In this document: one piece after another, positions 32,527 through 42,159 of the stretch
Numbering within the stretch: position 1 is the stretch's first letter
How the letters are laid out: each line of letters opens with the position of its first letter
The notes under the pieces: model-generated
Seen by the model: the letters and a program-made list of their open reading frames with translations, nothing else
What the model was told of the DNA's origin: nothing
Databases searched by the model: none
Source of the DNA: Ktedonosporobacter rubrisoli
GTDB lineage: Bacteria; Chloroflexota; Ktedonobacteria; Ktedonobacterales; Ktedonobacteraceae
Length of the DNA stretch: 64,000 bases
Reading direction: 5' to 3'
Assembly: GCF_004208415.1 (NCBI RefSeq)
Contig: NZ_CP035758.1
Span: forward strand, 2,294,001-2,358,000
Made by a program: the position numbers and the translations under genes

Positions 32527-32654
32527 CTATTTGCTCACTTTCTTTGCTTGCTACTTATTAAAGTAGGCTTGGGCTATGGTAAATTTATATGAAGTCGTCG
32601 GCTTGTCAGAGCCAGCATGATGCAGCCGTGGCCCGAACACGTGATATGCCATTG

Positions 32655-32685
32655 GGATGGGATCGTTTACTCAGCGATCCCATCC
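32655..32685 (-). terminator. Hairpin after the FAD monooxygenase
   Basis: GGATGGGATCG (32655-32665) and CGATCCCATCC (32675-32685) form a perfect 11-bp stem with a 9-base loop. It lies 26 bases past the monooxygenase stop, with no T-tract on the minus strand. Confidence 0.5.
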
Positions 32686-32710
32686 TGAATGCTTCAGATC
32701 AGAAAGAATT

Positions 32711-34384
32711 TTATTCCCTGCCGGTTGAGACACGACCCAATATCCGGGTCAGCACATGCTCAAGCTCTTGCTCAGGCTCTGGGGCTAGTTGCTCAGCGCG
32801 CCAGGCCACAAAGCCATCAGGGCGAATCAGCAGTGCTCCAGATGCGCTTATGCCACAGGCTTTAAGCCAGCGTTGTTCAGGATCAAGCAGCTCACCGATA
32901 GGGCCAACACGATAGGCTTCCAGCTCAACGCCTGTATGGGCGGCAACATTCTGTGCGGCTCCAAGCCAGCCAGAGCCTTCGGGACCACTGAGGAGCACGA
33001 AGCCACGGCCTAACAAATCGAGCGTCGAGATGCGTAGGCCCTGCTTCTTGACCCATACATGAGGTGCACGTGTGCCGGGTCGTCCATCACGTTCCGCTGG
33101 CTCGCCTCCTGCTTCGTCGCCTATAATTGCCGAAGAACGATACTGATAGCTCTCCAGCGCCCTGCGTGCTAGTAATTGACTGCTTGTCTTCTTAATGGAG
33201 AAGAGGCCACTTTCGTCAGCAGCATCAGCCGACATTTCAGCTGCGGCCCAGGTAATCGGGTGGCGCTCGCTTGTATAGGTATCCAGCAAGCTCTCTAAGG
33301 CCTGACCCTTGAGAACCGAGGCTAGCTTCCAGGCCAGATTGCTTGCATCAACAATCCCGCTATTTCCTCCCTGACCGCCATAAGGCGGCATCTGATGCGC
33401 GGCATCACCAGCCAGAAACACCCTACCATAGCGAAAATCATCGGCCACGCGCATCGCGCACTCCCAGGGTAGGATGCTAAGGATTTTGATATCGAGCTCA
33501 GGCAAGCCCAATATCTGGCGTAATAGATTGCAGCAGCGCTGCGGCGGAAAATCCTGAGGCGTCTCACCCTGATCAGGGGAGTATAAAAGATGGAAGGCCC
33601 AGCGATCAGTATTGTTGATAGAGGTGAGTAGACCGCGAATTTCCGCATGCTCGGCCAGAAACATGCTGAACTCGCGTCCGCGCACCAGCTGGCTTAGATC
33701 GGCCTGGAAAAGGATATTGAGAAAGTGACCAAGCGAACCGCGGCCGCTGGTTGGGGCTTGCAAGGCTTTGCGAAGCGGGCTGCCCGCACCATCAGAGGCT
33801 ATCATATAATCTGCACGGATAGTATAGCGTCTGCCGCTGCTGCGCTCAACAACCGTGGCTGTCACGCCTTCCGCGTCCTGCGTGAAAGAAACCAACTCAC
33901 TATTGAATCTCAGATCTCCTCCTGCCCTGCGGGCGGCCGCGAGCAACAGCGGTTCGAGCTTGTCTTGCGTAATGCGATTGCCCTCAATAGGAGCCTGGTT
34001 CTCCTGCTCACCTTGATTAGCTTGTCTGAACATGGCCATAATTTGCTGGCGTCGTTCGGGGGTAAAATCCTTCAGGGCTTCTATCAATGTTTCACCCTGT
34101 AGAAAACCAAAGCTAGGGGCAAGATCAGCTCCCGCCTGGCGGATTTCTTCTTCTAATCCCAGCGGACGGAAGAGCTCCATCGAGAGCCCATTGAGGCCGC
34201 GTGAGCGTGGGTGAATAGAGGTGCCAATGTGCCGCTCAATTAAGACAGGTTTGATACCTTGTTGGAGGAGAAACAGAGCCGCAGACAAGCCAACAAGTCC
34301 GCCTCCAGCAATCAGTACAGATGTTTTCTCAGAATTGAAGCTTGTATTATTTAGCTCATTGTTAGTAGAGAGATTGTTTGTCAT
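32711..34384 (-). CDS. FAD-dependent aromatic hydroxylase-type monooxygenase (557 residues)
   Basis: A class A flavoprotein monooxygenase (PHBH fold). The dinucleotide motif GGGLVGLSAALFLLQQG is near residue 20, the middle SDGAGSPLRKALQ motif near 205, and the GDAAHQMPPYGGQGGNSGI motif near 320. A thioredoxin-like C-terminal domain as in RdmE/MhpA types follows (about 430-550: LDLLGRGFVLLSGPEG, GALLIRPDGFVAWRA). ATG 34384 has AGGAAA upstream; the frame opens at 34471. It probably hydroxylates an aromatic or polyketide substrate using NAD(P)H and oxygen. Neighbouring hydrolases suggest aromatic breakdown. Confidence 0.9.
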   Translation of the reverse strand: MTNNLSTNNELNNTSFNSEKTSVLIAGGGLVGLSAALFLLQQGIKPVLIERHIGTSIHPRSRGLNGLSMELFRPLGLEEEIRQAGADLAPSFGFLQGETLIEALKDFTPERRQQIMAMFRQANQGEQENQAPIEGNRITQDKLEPLLLAAARRAGGDLRFNSELVSFTQDAEGVTATVVERSSGRRYTIRADYMIASDGAGSPLRKALQAPTSGRGSLGHFLNILFQADLSQLVRGREFSMFLAEHAEIRGLLTSINNTDRWAFHLLYSPDQGETPQDFPPQRCCNLLRQILGLPELDIKILSILPWECAMRVADDFRYGRVFLAGDAAHQMPPYGGQGGNSGIVDASNLAWKLASVLKGQALESLLDTYTSERHPITWAAAEMSADAADESGLFSIKKTSSQLLARRALESYQYRSSAIIGDEAGGEPAERDGRPGTRAPHVWVKKQGLRISTLDLLGRGFVLLSGPEGSGWLGAAQNVAAHTGVELEAYRVGPIGELLDPEQRWLKACGISASGALLIRPDGFVAWRAEQLAPEPEQELEHVLTRILGRVSTGRE

Positions 34385-34556
34385 ATTGTTTCTTTTCCTC
34401 ACGTTAATAAGTTGGTGTTTGCTTGGCCTGGCTCTAGTGTAGAGGATATCTGTAGCAAGGTCATCACCCACCTGGATAAGGTTAGAGGATGATTTTAGGG
34501 GGTTAAGAAGTTGAGAGACGGCGTATCCTGCTGAGTAGTGAAGTTACGCGTGGTTG

Positions 34557-37500
34557 CTAGATGAGATCTAGGAGCCGAGCCACCTCGCTGGCCTCCACGC
34601 GATTATTTACCAGCAGCTTGCGGTAAATGCTCTGGACATGGGCCTTCACAGTATTGACGGTAACTACTAGCTCAGCTGCGATCTCGGGATTGCTGCGTCC
34701 GGCAGATAGCAAGCGCAACACGCGCTGCTCCTGCGTACTGAGCTGATCAATAAGCTGTGAGCCCGGTGCAGGCGCGCCAGGATGATTGCGCTCCTGGGCG
34801 AAGGCATGTAACAAGCGACGAATGTAGGTAAGCAGCGTAGATTCATGTACAGAGGGTAAAATAGATTGTAATAGATTGGCCATAGCCTCTCCTTCATTGA
34901 GAAAGAGGCGTTGATAACCTTCGGTATATGTGCAGGCAAGTACTGTATAAAGCATTTCCCTGGCCCTGGCCGCCTGTTTCTCGGCGGCGTAAACAAGTGC
35001 CATGAGGACTTGGGTCTCTAGCTCCTGACGCTTGCGCCCATCTGCCCGCGCCGAAGCCTGTAAGCGCTCTAGAATAACAAGAGCCTCTTGAGGTTTCTCC
35101 TTAGCAAGGAGCCAGCGAGCCATAAAGAACTCTTCGCGCTCCTGTTGGGGTAGCATAAACTCAGCTTGCTGATCAGTGACGATGAGCGCGGCGCTGGCAG
35201 ATCTGGTGGTCTCTTCCTTGAGATGGCTTCCCCACAGGCTCTCAAGCGCTGGCAAATTCCCGCTGGCTAATAAAAGCTCGGCCTGCAGGGTGTGGGTTGC
35301 GCGGCTAAGCAAAGAGAGCATGGGCCAGCGTGCCGGGATAGCCATTGATAGGTAAGTGAGGAGATCGTTACAGCTTTGTAGCGCCTGCGTAGTAGCCCCG
35401 CGTGCATGCTCAATCGTGGCCAGAATAAGGCGGGCTGTGGCGATAAGGTGGGTAACGGCAAGCTGCTGGCCGCACTCAAGAGCCTCCAGCGCTTGCTGCT
35501 CTGCTGTGGCTAGCTCATTCCATTCATAGGAAATCTGCGAGAGACCGAGCAGCGCATCGCAGATATCATCGTTATCGTTCTGTTGGCGGGCCTCAGCTAA
35601 TACCTGCTGATAGTGCTCGGCGGCCTGGTGTAATTTCCCTTGTTCAAAGCTTATCCGGCTCCAGAGAACCCTATTAGCGCGCAGAAAGGCATGATGTTCA
35701 GGCGCTCTATGGAATGTGTGGGCCTCTAAAAGTAGACGGTTGGCCTCGTTGATGTGTCCTGCTAATAGCTCTCCCATGCTCCGCAGATGGAGACTACTAT
35801 AGCGCAAAGAGTGCTCTTCAGATGGTAATAGTGTCAGCGCTTGCCGGCTATAGTTTAGGGTTCGATCCAGCGTGCCGAAGTATACAGAGAGCAGCGCGCG
35901 AATGGTGTAGACCGCACCAAGCTGAGCCGTATCCCCTTCGCGCTGCCAGCCGTCCTCTGCCATCTGAAGATATTTCTCAAGCCGATCTATGTATTCCGGG
36001 GAGGGCTGTTGAGGCTGCATAATAAGACTAAGTAGCAGGGCGACAGCATAACTGAAGCTGAACATAGGATGGGCACAAATAAGCGCTTCCGGGAGCATTC
36101 CTAGCCAGCGTAGCAGTGTATGTAGCTCTTGCATTGATGGCAGAGCTCCCGGGGAGAAGCGGGCAATGTGGAGAAGGAAGCGCTCAAGCTGCTCAACCAT
36201 GTATTCGGTATCCTGCGAGGCCAGAGCCGCTTCAACGGCTTCTGTAAGCATCGCGTGGGTTTCGTACCAGCGGCTTGCTAGCCTGAACAGGTTTTGCAAT
36301 GCCTCTTCCCCTAGCCGCCGGCGAGCTTCAACGCGCATAGCTTCGGCAAAGAGAGCATGGTAGCGGTACCAGGGTTCTGGCCCCTCAATCGATTCCAGAA
36401 AGAGCCCGTCCCGCTCTAGCGCATCGAGGAGGGCTTCACTATCCTGGCGACCCGTGATGGCTGCGCACAAGGAGCTATGCAGGCGAGTTAAGATGCTTGT
36501 TTGCAGAATAAACTGCTGTAGCGGCTCTGGCTGAGCATTCAGAACTTCGCTAACAAAATAGTCCTGGATGGGTCTGTGCTGGCCGCTCAGATTGGCCAGA
36601 GCCTGTTCAAGGGTGCGTTGGCTCTTTTGTCTCTGCCAGGAGAGGGCGAGCAGACGTAAGCCAGCAGCCCAGCCTTCAATGCGGCTATCAAGCTGGTTAA
36701 GCGCCTCCTCTGAGAGTGATTGGGCGACAGTCTGAGCGAGAAAAGTGCTGGTCTCCTGCCGTGAGAAGCGCAGCTCACTTGTTTGTAGCTCATAGAGAAA
36801 GCCGTTGGCGCGTAAGCGGGCGAGCTGCATGGGTGGCTCGCTACGGGATAGAAGCATGAAGCGCAACTTCTCAGGACGATGATCAAGAAAAAAGCTGAAC
36901 GACTCGTGAATCTGGGGCGAGGTAATCACATGATAATCTTCTAGCACAAGTAGCCCGCTTAGCGCGCTTCGCCCCAACTCGTTCAAGAAGGACGTAAGCA
37001 TCTTTTCCAGCGAAAGGAGCTTAAAGGGCGGCTGGAAGAGTAGCTCTAAAGGGGATGGCATGGACTTCTCAGTTGGAGCCTGAAGGGATTGGCAGGCTGC
37101 GATGATGTAGTGCCAGAAGCGTAGCGGGTCATTATCTCCGGCATCTAGCGAGAGCCAGGCTACGGCGGGGAAGTCCTCGTCTGTATCGTGGGATGCGATC
37201 CACTGGCTGACCAGCGTAGTCTTGCCGGAGCCAGCTGGTGCACAAAGTAGTATAACGTTGTAGGCGAGGGCTTCGTCAAGGCTGACCAGCAAATGCGGGC
37301 GCGCGATTAGGGAACGAGCAAGGCGTGGTGGATGGAGTTTAGAGGCCAGCACTGTTAGCTGGCCCGGCTGAACAGAAGTGTTAAGAGGAGTCTCTAATGG
37401 CTCGGAAGTATCTTCCTGTGCTCTATTCTCTATCGCGAGGCTGGAGGCAGATGCGTCCTTGGGATGGCCTGGCAGCAGCGTAGCAATCTCTTCCAGGCGC

Positions 37501-37787
37501 TCAGTCGTAAGATCGGTCGATCTGCCTATATAGCGTTTCGTGATGCGCCCCTGGAAGCGGCGATAGCCATACCAGTAAGCGCCCCTGTTTTGTACCTTCT
37601 CTTTGCGCACTGTGTAAGCTTTACCGCATTTGCCATGGAAAGAGAATGAAGTAATGCTCTCAAGCCAACTGAACCAGGCCTGACTATCCGGCAAGGGTAA
37701 GCTGGAGCTTGGCTGGCCCTCGACATAAATTGCGTAGGTATGTGTTTCAGGTAGCCAACTCAATAGATATGTTGTATGCCTGGGCAT
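34557..37787 (-). CDS. MalT/LuxR-type ATP-dependent transcriptional regulator (1076 residues)
   Basis: A large STAND-family regulator. An N-terminal ~110-residue unit of unknown function is rich in aromatic and basic residues (TYLLSWLPETHTYAIYV, GAYWYGYRRFQGRITKRYIG). The NTPase follows with Walker A APAGSGKTTLV (about 182-192), the sensor-type VLEDYHVI and the helical winged part. A long TPR-like region is present, and the C-terminal LuxR HTH reads STQEQRVLRLLSAGRSNPEI, AAELVVTVNTVKAHVQSIYR. ATG 37787 follows AGAGGAAGAGG; the frame from 37916 lacks a site. It lies between the amidohydrolase and the monooxygenase and is a good candidate regulator of that cluster. Confidence 0.9.
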   Translation of the reverse strand: MPRHTTYLLSWLPETHTYAIYVEGQPSSSLPLPDSQAWFSWLESITSFSFHGKCGKAYTVRKEKVQNRGAYWYGYRRFQGRITKRYIGRSTDLTTERLEEIATLLPGHPKDASASSLAIENRAQEDTSEPLETPLNTSVQPGQLTVLASKLHPPRLARSLIARPHLLVSLDEALAYNVILLCAPAGSGKTTLVSQWIASHDTDEDFPAVAWLSLDAGDNDPLRFWHYIIAACQSLQAPTEKSMPSPLELLFQPPFKLLSLEKMLTSFLNELGRSALSGLLVLEDYHVITSPQIHESFSFFLDHRPEKLRFMLLSRSEPPMQLARLRANGFLYELQTSELRFSRQETSTFLAQTVAQSLSEEALNQLDSRIEGWAAGLRLLALSWQRQKSQRTLEQALANLSGQHRPIQDYFVSEVLNAQPEPLQQFILQTSILTRLHSSLCAAITGRQDSEALLDALERDGLFLESIEGPEPWYRYHALFAEAMRVEARRRLGEEALQNLFRLASRWYETHAMLTEAVEAALASQDTEYMVEQLERFLLHIARFSPGALPSMQELHTLLRWLGMLPEALICAHPMFSFSYAVALLLSLIMQPQQPSPEYIDRLEKYLQMAEDGWQREGDTAQLGAVYTIRALLSVYFGTLDRTLNYSRQALTLLPSEEHSLRYSSLHLRSMGELLAGHINEANRLLLEAHTFHRAPEHHAFLRANRVLWSRISFEQGKLHQAAEHYQQVLAEARQQNDNDDICDALLGLSQISYEWNELATAEQQALEALECGQQLAVTHLIATARLILATIEHARGATTQALQSCNDLLTYLSMAIPARWPMLSLLSRATHTLQAELLLASGNLPALESLWGSHLKEETTRSASAALIVTDQQAEFMLPQQEREEFFMARWLLAKEKPQEALVILERLQASARADGRKRQELETQVLMALVYAAEKQAARAREMLYTVLACTYTEGYQRLFLNEGEAMANLLQSILPSVHESTLLTYIRRLLHAFAQERNHPGAPAPGSQLIDQLSTQEQRVLRLLSAGRSNPEIAAELVVTVNTVKAHVQSIYRKLLVNNRVEASEVARLLDLI

Positions 37788-37968
37788 ACCTCTTCCTCTC
37801 TGTTCAGAAGCCTGGTAAACTAACGGCTCAGCACCATGCCTGCAAGTGGATTGGTCTTCAGGATATAGTCTTGCTTTGTTACCTAACTCGGCTATACGCG
37901 AGCCATTATACCACAAGAGTTATGTTACATAATGCCGATTCAGCATCCCTTTTGCCTCTTCAAGAGAA

Positions 37969-38757
37969 CTATCTGGTCACCAATCTTGCCATGTTTTCGC
38001 CAAGGACCAGTTTTCTAATGCCTGGGTCTGTAGTGGCCTGTTCGACCATAGTCCGCGCTACCAGCGGATTGCCATAAGGAGCATCCGAGCTGAATAGCGA
38101 GCGCTCTGGAAGCTCGCGAATCGCCAGCGTTGGTGCAAGGGTAGTATATGTCGCGGAAAGATCCAGGTAAGTTTGAGGAAGCTCTTTTGCCAGTTTGATG
38201 GTCTCTATCCAGTTAAGGCCGCCGAGATGCCCAAGGATCAGCGGGACACTTGCATAGCGCTGGCTCAGCCTGATCAAGGCGCGGATATCTTCAAGGGTGA
38301 GCGGGATGAAGGTATGCACCCAGAGCGGCAAATTGCCAGTCTCACTGGAGAGCGCGAAGATCGGTTCCAGCAAGTCGATCTGACCAGGGGCAAGGGTAAA
38401 TTCGCCGATACCGCGCATGCCTGGCTCAAGCACATATTTTTGCAAACATTCTGCAGTAGCCTGGTGGGTGAGCCCCACTGGAACTCCGCCAAAGCCAATA
38501 AAGCGCGCTGGATAAGCTTGGACAATCTTGATATGCTCTTGTGCAGAGCGCTCGAAAGTAGCTTGGCTGCCATTCCGTTGTCCTGAGATAATAGCGGTTA
38601 GCGTGGCCATCTCTTTTTCAAATGCTGTCAGATCGCTTGCCCTTTCCGGATGAACACTCGTCATAAAGAGAACCGTGCGTTCAACCCCCGCCTTTTCCAT
38701 CAACGCTAGCTGTTGCTCAACGGGCAGGATCACATGAGCATGGCCATCTATAATCAT
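37969..38757 (-). CDS. Amidohydrolase-2-type TIM-barrel metal-dependent hydrolase (262 residues)
   Basis: It starts with IIDGHAHV, the metal-binding HxH at the end of strand 1. Then come HTFIPLTLEDI, the LGHLGGLNWIETIKLAKELP His motif, LDLSATYTTLAP and FSSDAPYGNP with the catalytic Asp. Members are decarboxylases or hydrolases of aromatic and lactone compounds. ATG 38757 has AAAGGAG 7 bases upstream; the frame from 38859 is not used. A MerR-like promoter lies directly upstream. Divergent from the MFS gene, with which it may form a catabolic unit. Confidence 0.88.
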   Translation of the reverse strand: MIIDGHAHVILPVEQQLALMEKAGVERTVLFMTSVHPERASDLTAFEKEMATLTAIISGQRNGSQATFERSAQEHIKIVQAYPARFIGFGGVPVGLTHQATAECLQKYVLEPGMRGIGEFTLAPGQIDLLEPIFALSSETGNLPLWVHTFIPLTLEDIRALIRLSQRYASVPLILGHLGGLNWIETIKLAKELPQTYLDLSATYTTLAPTLAIRELPERSLFSSDAPYGNPLVARTMVEQATTDPGIRKLVLGENMARLVTR

Positions 38758-38827
38758 CGTTTTACTCCTTTTGCTGATCAGAACTGCTCTATACCTATGC
38801 AATGCGTTTGACTTACTAACTGAGTGA

Positions 38828-38860
38828 AGCATACACCTTGACATTGGTGTCAGGGTCAAG
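38828..38860 (-). promoter_or_regulatory. MerR-type promoter with long spacer before the amidohydrolase
   Basis: On the minus strand TTGACC (38854-38859) and TATGCT (38828-38833) are 20 bases apart, too long for normal sigma-70 use. CTTGAC (38837-38842) and GTCAAG (38855-38860) are perfect dyad arms, and TGACA/TGTCA are nested inside (38839-38852). Over-long spacers with a centred dyad are typical of MerR-family activation. No MerR gene lies nearby. Confidence 0.55.
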
Positions 38861-39093
38861 AGGTGTGGGGAAAGGACTTTTTATTCAGACTTAGTGTTCT
38901 GTCAAGATTTGCGTGACGGGTGAAATAAGCAGGGATACAAGGGGCAGCGCACACGGCAATCTCTGCTTGAGAAGCTACCGCTAGCTTATGGTTGTGTAAA
39001 TAGTTATTTTTAAAGCGATATATAATCTCATCAATACTGTGATTTATGAGAGTGAGAAATTGCGAATCGAGGCTGGGAAATATGTAATTGTTG

Positions 39094-39115
39094 TATAGTA
39101 AGAAGTACTACTATA
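39094..39115 (+). promoter_or_regulatory. Dyad in the promoter region of the MFS gene
   Basis: TATAGTA (39094-39100) and TACTATA (39109-39115) are perfect inverted repeats with an 8-base spacer, 54 bases before the MFS start. TTGTTG (39089-39094) and TATAGT (39112-39117) could act as promoter boxes around it. Operator function is inferred from position. Confidence 0.4.
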
Positions 39116-39168
39116 GTTATTCTAGAGGTATGGGGAGAAGTAGTGCTAGATAAGGAGTAACAACTATC

Positions 39169-40467
39169 ATGGAACCAAAGGTGGCGGCATCCGAAGGCGC
39201 GCTGGCACCGGGACGCTGGACACGTATTATGCCGGTTGTGTTTATTACCTACAGCCTTGCCTATCTCGACCGTGTAAACTACGGCTTTGGTGCTGCAGGG
39301 GGATTAGAGAAGACCCTGGGCCTTACCGCTAACATCTCAGCATTATTAAGTGCCCTTTTCTTTCTGGGATATTTCTTCTTCCAGATCCCGGGTGCCAACT
39401 ATGCGGCGCATCGTAGCGCGCGAAAGCTTGTTTTCTGGGCTCTGATCGCCTGGGGAATATTTGCTTCTCTACAAGGAATCATTACCAACGTTCCCTTGCT
39501 TATCATTGATCGCTTCTTGCTGGGCGTGGTTGAAGGCGTAGTCTTGCCGGCCATGCTCGTCTTCCTGATCCACTGGTTCACCAAAGGGGAGCGTTCGCGC
39601 GCCAACACATTTTTGATTCTTGGCAATCCAGTGACAGTATTATGGGCCTCTATTGTTTCGGGTTATCTGATTCAGTTGCTTGGCTGGCAATGGATGTTCA
39701 TTCTAGAAGGCATTCCTTCTATTATCTGGGCCTTCATCTGGCTGCGCATTGCCAATGATCGACCAACGCAGGCCAAATGGCTCCCACAGGCGGAGGCCGA
39801 GGCACTTGAGCGCGTACTGGACAAAGAGCAGCAGGGCACGAAGAGCGTCAAGAATTACTGGGCCGCCTTTCGTGAACCTGGCGTAATCCTGCTTGCCGCG
39901 CAATACTTCTTCTGGAGTATCGGTGTCTATGGTTTCGTGCTCTGGTTACCCTCAATTATTAAAGAGGGATCGAAGCAGGGCCTGGGCATTACTGGCTTGC
40001 TTTCGGCCGTGCCTTATCTGCTCGCGATTATATTGATGGTGATCGCTTCGTATTATTCTGATCGCACGCTGCAACGTAAATTGTTTGTCTGGCCCTTTTT
40101 GTTGGCAGGAGCTATCGCCTTCTACATCTCGTATGCGATTGGGGCTTCTAACTTCTGGCTCTCTTTCCTGCTGCTAGTGATAGCCGGTGGCTGCATGTAT
40201 GCGCCGTATGGTCCGTTCTTTGCCATCCCGCCCGAGATCCTTTCGCGCCAGGTCGCTGGTGAAGCGACGGCCTTGATTAATAGTATGGGGGCCCTGGGTT
40301 CTTTTGTGGGTGTTTATGTCGTTGGCTATCTCAATGGCGCGACCGGCGGCAATGGGGCGAGCTTCGTTTTCATGGCTGCCTGCCTGTTGCTGGCGGTAAT
40401 CCTGACAGTACTGGTAAGGGTGCCGCATGGCCTGACAGCGACTTCGGTTGCGACAGAACAAGGGTGA
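39169..40467 (+). CDS. MFS transporter, anion:cation symporter type (432 residues)
   Basis: A 12-helix transporter of the ACS subfamily: SLAYLDRVNYGFG in helix 1, GYFFFQIPGANYAAHRSARK in the 2-3 loop, LLGVVEGVVLPAMLVFLIHW in helix 4-5, LGWQWMFILEGIPSIIWAF and the middle loop TQAKWLPQAEAEALE. Members take up organic acids, sugar acids and aromatic acids with protons. AAGGAG precedes the ATG. It is divergent from the amidohydrolase/LuxR/monooxygenase cluster and is the likely importer for that pathway. Confidence 0.9.
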   Translation: MEPKVAASEGALAPGRWTRIMPVVFITYSLAYLDRVNYGFGAAGGLEKTLGLTANISALLSALFFLGYFFFQIPGANYAAHRSARKLVFWALIAWGIFASLQGIITNVPLLIIDRFLLGVVEGVVLPAMLVFLIHWFTKGERSRANTFLILGNPVTVLWASIVSGYLIQLLGWQWMFILEGIPSIIWAFIWLRIANDRPTQAKWLPQAEAEALERVLDKEQQGTKSVKNYWAAFREPGVILLAAQYFFWSIGVYGFVLWLPSIIKEGSKQGLGITGLLSAVPYLLAIILMVIASYYSDRTLQRKLFVWPFLLAGAIAFYISYAIGASNFWLSFLLLVIAGGCMYAPYGPFFAIPPEILSRQVAGEATALINSMGALGSFVGVYVVGYLNGATGGNGASFVFMAACLLLAVILTVLVRVPHGLTATSVATEQG

Positions 40468-40654
40468 GACGTGTGAACCAGGCCTGATAAGCTGAATAAA
40501 CTTTGGCGGATTGAGGGACTGGAAGCTACTTTTCGGGTCCCTCACAAGGAGGATGTCAGCTCACGAAAATGGCTACTTCAAGGCGATGTATAGCTTGCCT
40601 GGAAGCTGGAAGATAGCTATACTATACTCGACAATAATTGAAAGAGGATTTTCA

Positions 40655-41056
40655 ATGCCCAACGTTATTGATAAACTGGCCTGGATATATATCGAGAATA
40701 AGCGCCTTCTTTGTACGCGCTCAAAGGGCAAGGATACCTGGTATATTCCTGGGGGAAAGCGCGAGCCCGCTGAAACTGATTGGCAAGCTTTGCGGCGAGA
40801 AGTCAAGGAAGAGCTGGATGTTGAGCTGCGCCCGGGGAGTATAAAGTTCTTTGGAAAATTTGAGGCTCAGGCTCATGGGAAAGCGGAAGGTATCCTCGTC
40901 CGTATGACTTGCTATACGGCTGAGTTCGCGGGAACGATCAGTGCCTCCTCTGAGATTGAAGAAGTATGCTGGCTTCCATATGCTGATCGCGAGAAGACTT
41001 CTCTGGTAGATCATTTGATCTTTGATGCCTTAAAAGAAAAGAACATGATTGATTAG
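40655..41056 (+). CDS. NUDIX hydrolase (133 residues)
   Basis: The Nudix box is intact: GGKREPAETDWQALRREVKE, then EL (about residues 35-56, form G-x5-E-x7-R-E-x2-E-E). The protein starts at ATG 40655 with AAAGAGG upstream; the longer frame from 40511 is not conserved. Members cleave nucleoside diphosphates linked to another group, often as sanitising enzymes. It is 187 bases after the MFS gene. Confidence 0.88.
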   Translation: MPNVIDKLAWIYIENKRLLCTRSKGKDTWYIPGGKREPAETDWQALRREVKEELDVELRPGSIKFFGKFEAQAHGKAEGILVRMTCYTAEFAGTISASSEIEEVCWLPYADREKTSLVDHLIFDALKEKNMID

Positions 41057-41376
41057 AGCGCGGTTTCTAGAAGAGAAAATATCATGTGACGTGCTGCTAT
41101 TGTTCTGCATTTGAGCGATAAAAATTCCTGGCGCTTTTCCTGCATGCCATTACCTGGTGGATACATAAGTATTTCTTATAGTCATAAAAATCGAGAAGAT
41201 CCATAAAATCTGCAGGTCAGGCTAATCAAGCTATGAGTGTTATTCTATTTTTCATGATAAGTGAGCTCTTTCTGGCTCTATCTGCTATACTGGCGGCAGG
41301 AAAGCTATAACATAGCTGATACAATGTAAGATGAAATGTTTTTTGCTTATTTGTTCAGGTTTAAAAGGATGTTACA
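41057..41376. other. Intergenic, 320 bases, before the orphan recognition-domain gene
   Basis: This is the position where a methyltransferase catalytic domain would be expected if 41377 were the tail of a full gene. I find no motif of one (such as NPPY) in any frame. An in-frame TAA lies 15 bases before the GTG. TATACT near 41287 could be a -10 box. Otherwise featureless AT-rich DNA. Confidence 0.45.
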
Positions 41377-42159
41377 GTGGGAACGCGACCCTGGATACTC
41401 AATTTAGCGAATGAGGAGCAAAATCTACTGTTACGCCTTGAGCGTACCTTTCCATTTTTAGAGGAAGTTGGATGTAAAGTTGGCATAGGGGTCGTATCCG
41501 GGTGTGATAGGGTTTATATAAGCAAAGAAGAAAACCTCTTTATAGAGGAAGATCGCAAACTTCCTCTTGTCACAACAGAAGATATCAAATCTGGAGAAAT
41601 TAGATGGTCCGGCAATGTCTTAGTGAATCCATTTGATGATGCTGGAAGGCTTGTATCTCTTGATGCATATCCTGAATTAAGGAAATACTTTCTTTTGCAT
41701 CAGCAAGCAATAAAAAATAGACATGTTGCCAGAAGAAAGACTCATGACTGGTACAGAACGATCGATAAGGTAAATATTTCCCTGAGATCTCAACCCGAGC
41801 TCATGATCCCGGACATCAAGGGAGAACCTTTCGTTGTATACGATAAAGGTGCATATTATCCCCATCATAACCTCTACTTTATTACCTCAACAAGCTGGGA
41901 TCTTCATGCCTTAAAAGCTGTGTTGCAATCAGCCATTGCTACTCTGTTTATTGGGGCTTATTCAGTAAAAATGCGAGGAGGATACTTTAGATTTCAAGCT
42001 CAAAATATCCGAAAAATCAGATTACCATACTGGGAAAATGTTCCTGAAGATGTGAGGGTCCAGTTGATCCAGGCTGGGAAAAATCAAGATATAGCAGCAT
42101 GTAATGAAGCGGTCTTTCAGCTCTATGATTTCAGCATGCTGGAAAGCCAAATCTTTTGA
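41377..42159 (+). CDS. Orphan TaqI-C-like target recognition domain of an adenine-type DNA methyltransferase (260 residues)
   Basis: The sequence resembles only the C-terminal part of Eco57I/TaqI-type class I DNA methyltransferases: ERTFPFLEEVGCKVGIGVVS, then GCDRVYISKEENLF, LVTTEDIKSGEIRWSG, DWYRTIDKVNISL, LMIPDIKGEPFVVYD, HHNLYFITSTSWDLHALKAV, MRGGYFRFQAQNIRKIRLP. The SAM-binding and NPPY catalytic parts are absent. It has its own GTG start with AAAAGGATG upstream, so it may be expressed as a free recognition domain. It may also be the relic of a restriction-modification locus. The TTGA overlap with the next small frame suggests a second product. Confidence 0.72.
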   Translation: MGTRPWILNLANEEQNLLLRLERTFPFLEEVGCKVGIGVVSGCDRVYISKEENLFIEEDRKLPLVTTEDIKSGEIRWSGNVLVNPFDDAGRLVSLDAYPELRKYFLLHQQAIKNRHVARRKTHDWYRTIDKVNISLRSQPELMIPDIKGEPFVVYDKGAYYPHHNLYFITSTSWDLHALKAVLQSAIATLFIGAYSVKMRGGYFRFQAQNIRKIRLPYWENVPEDVRVQLIQAGKNQDIAACNEAVFQLYDFSMLESQIF

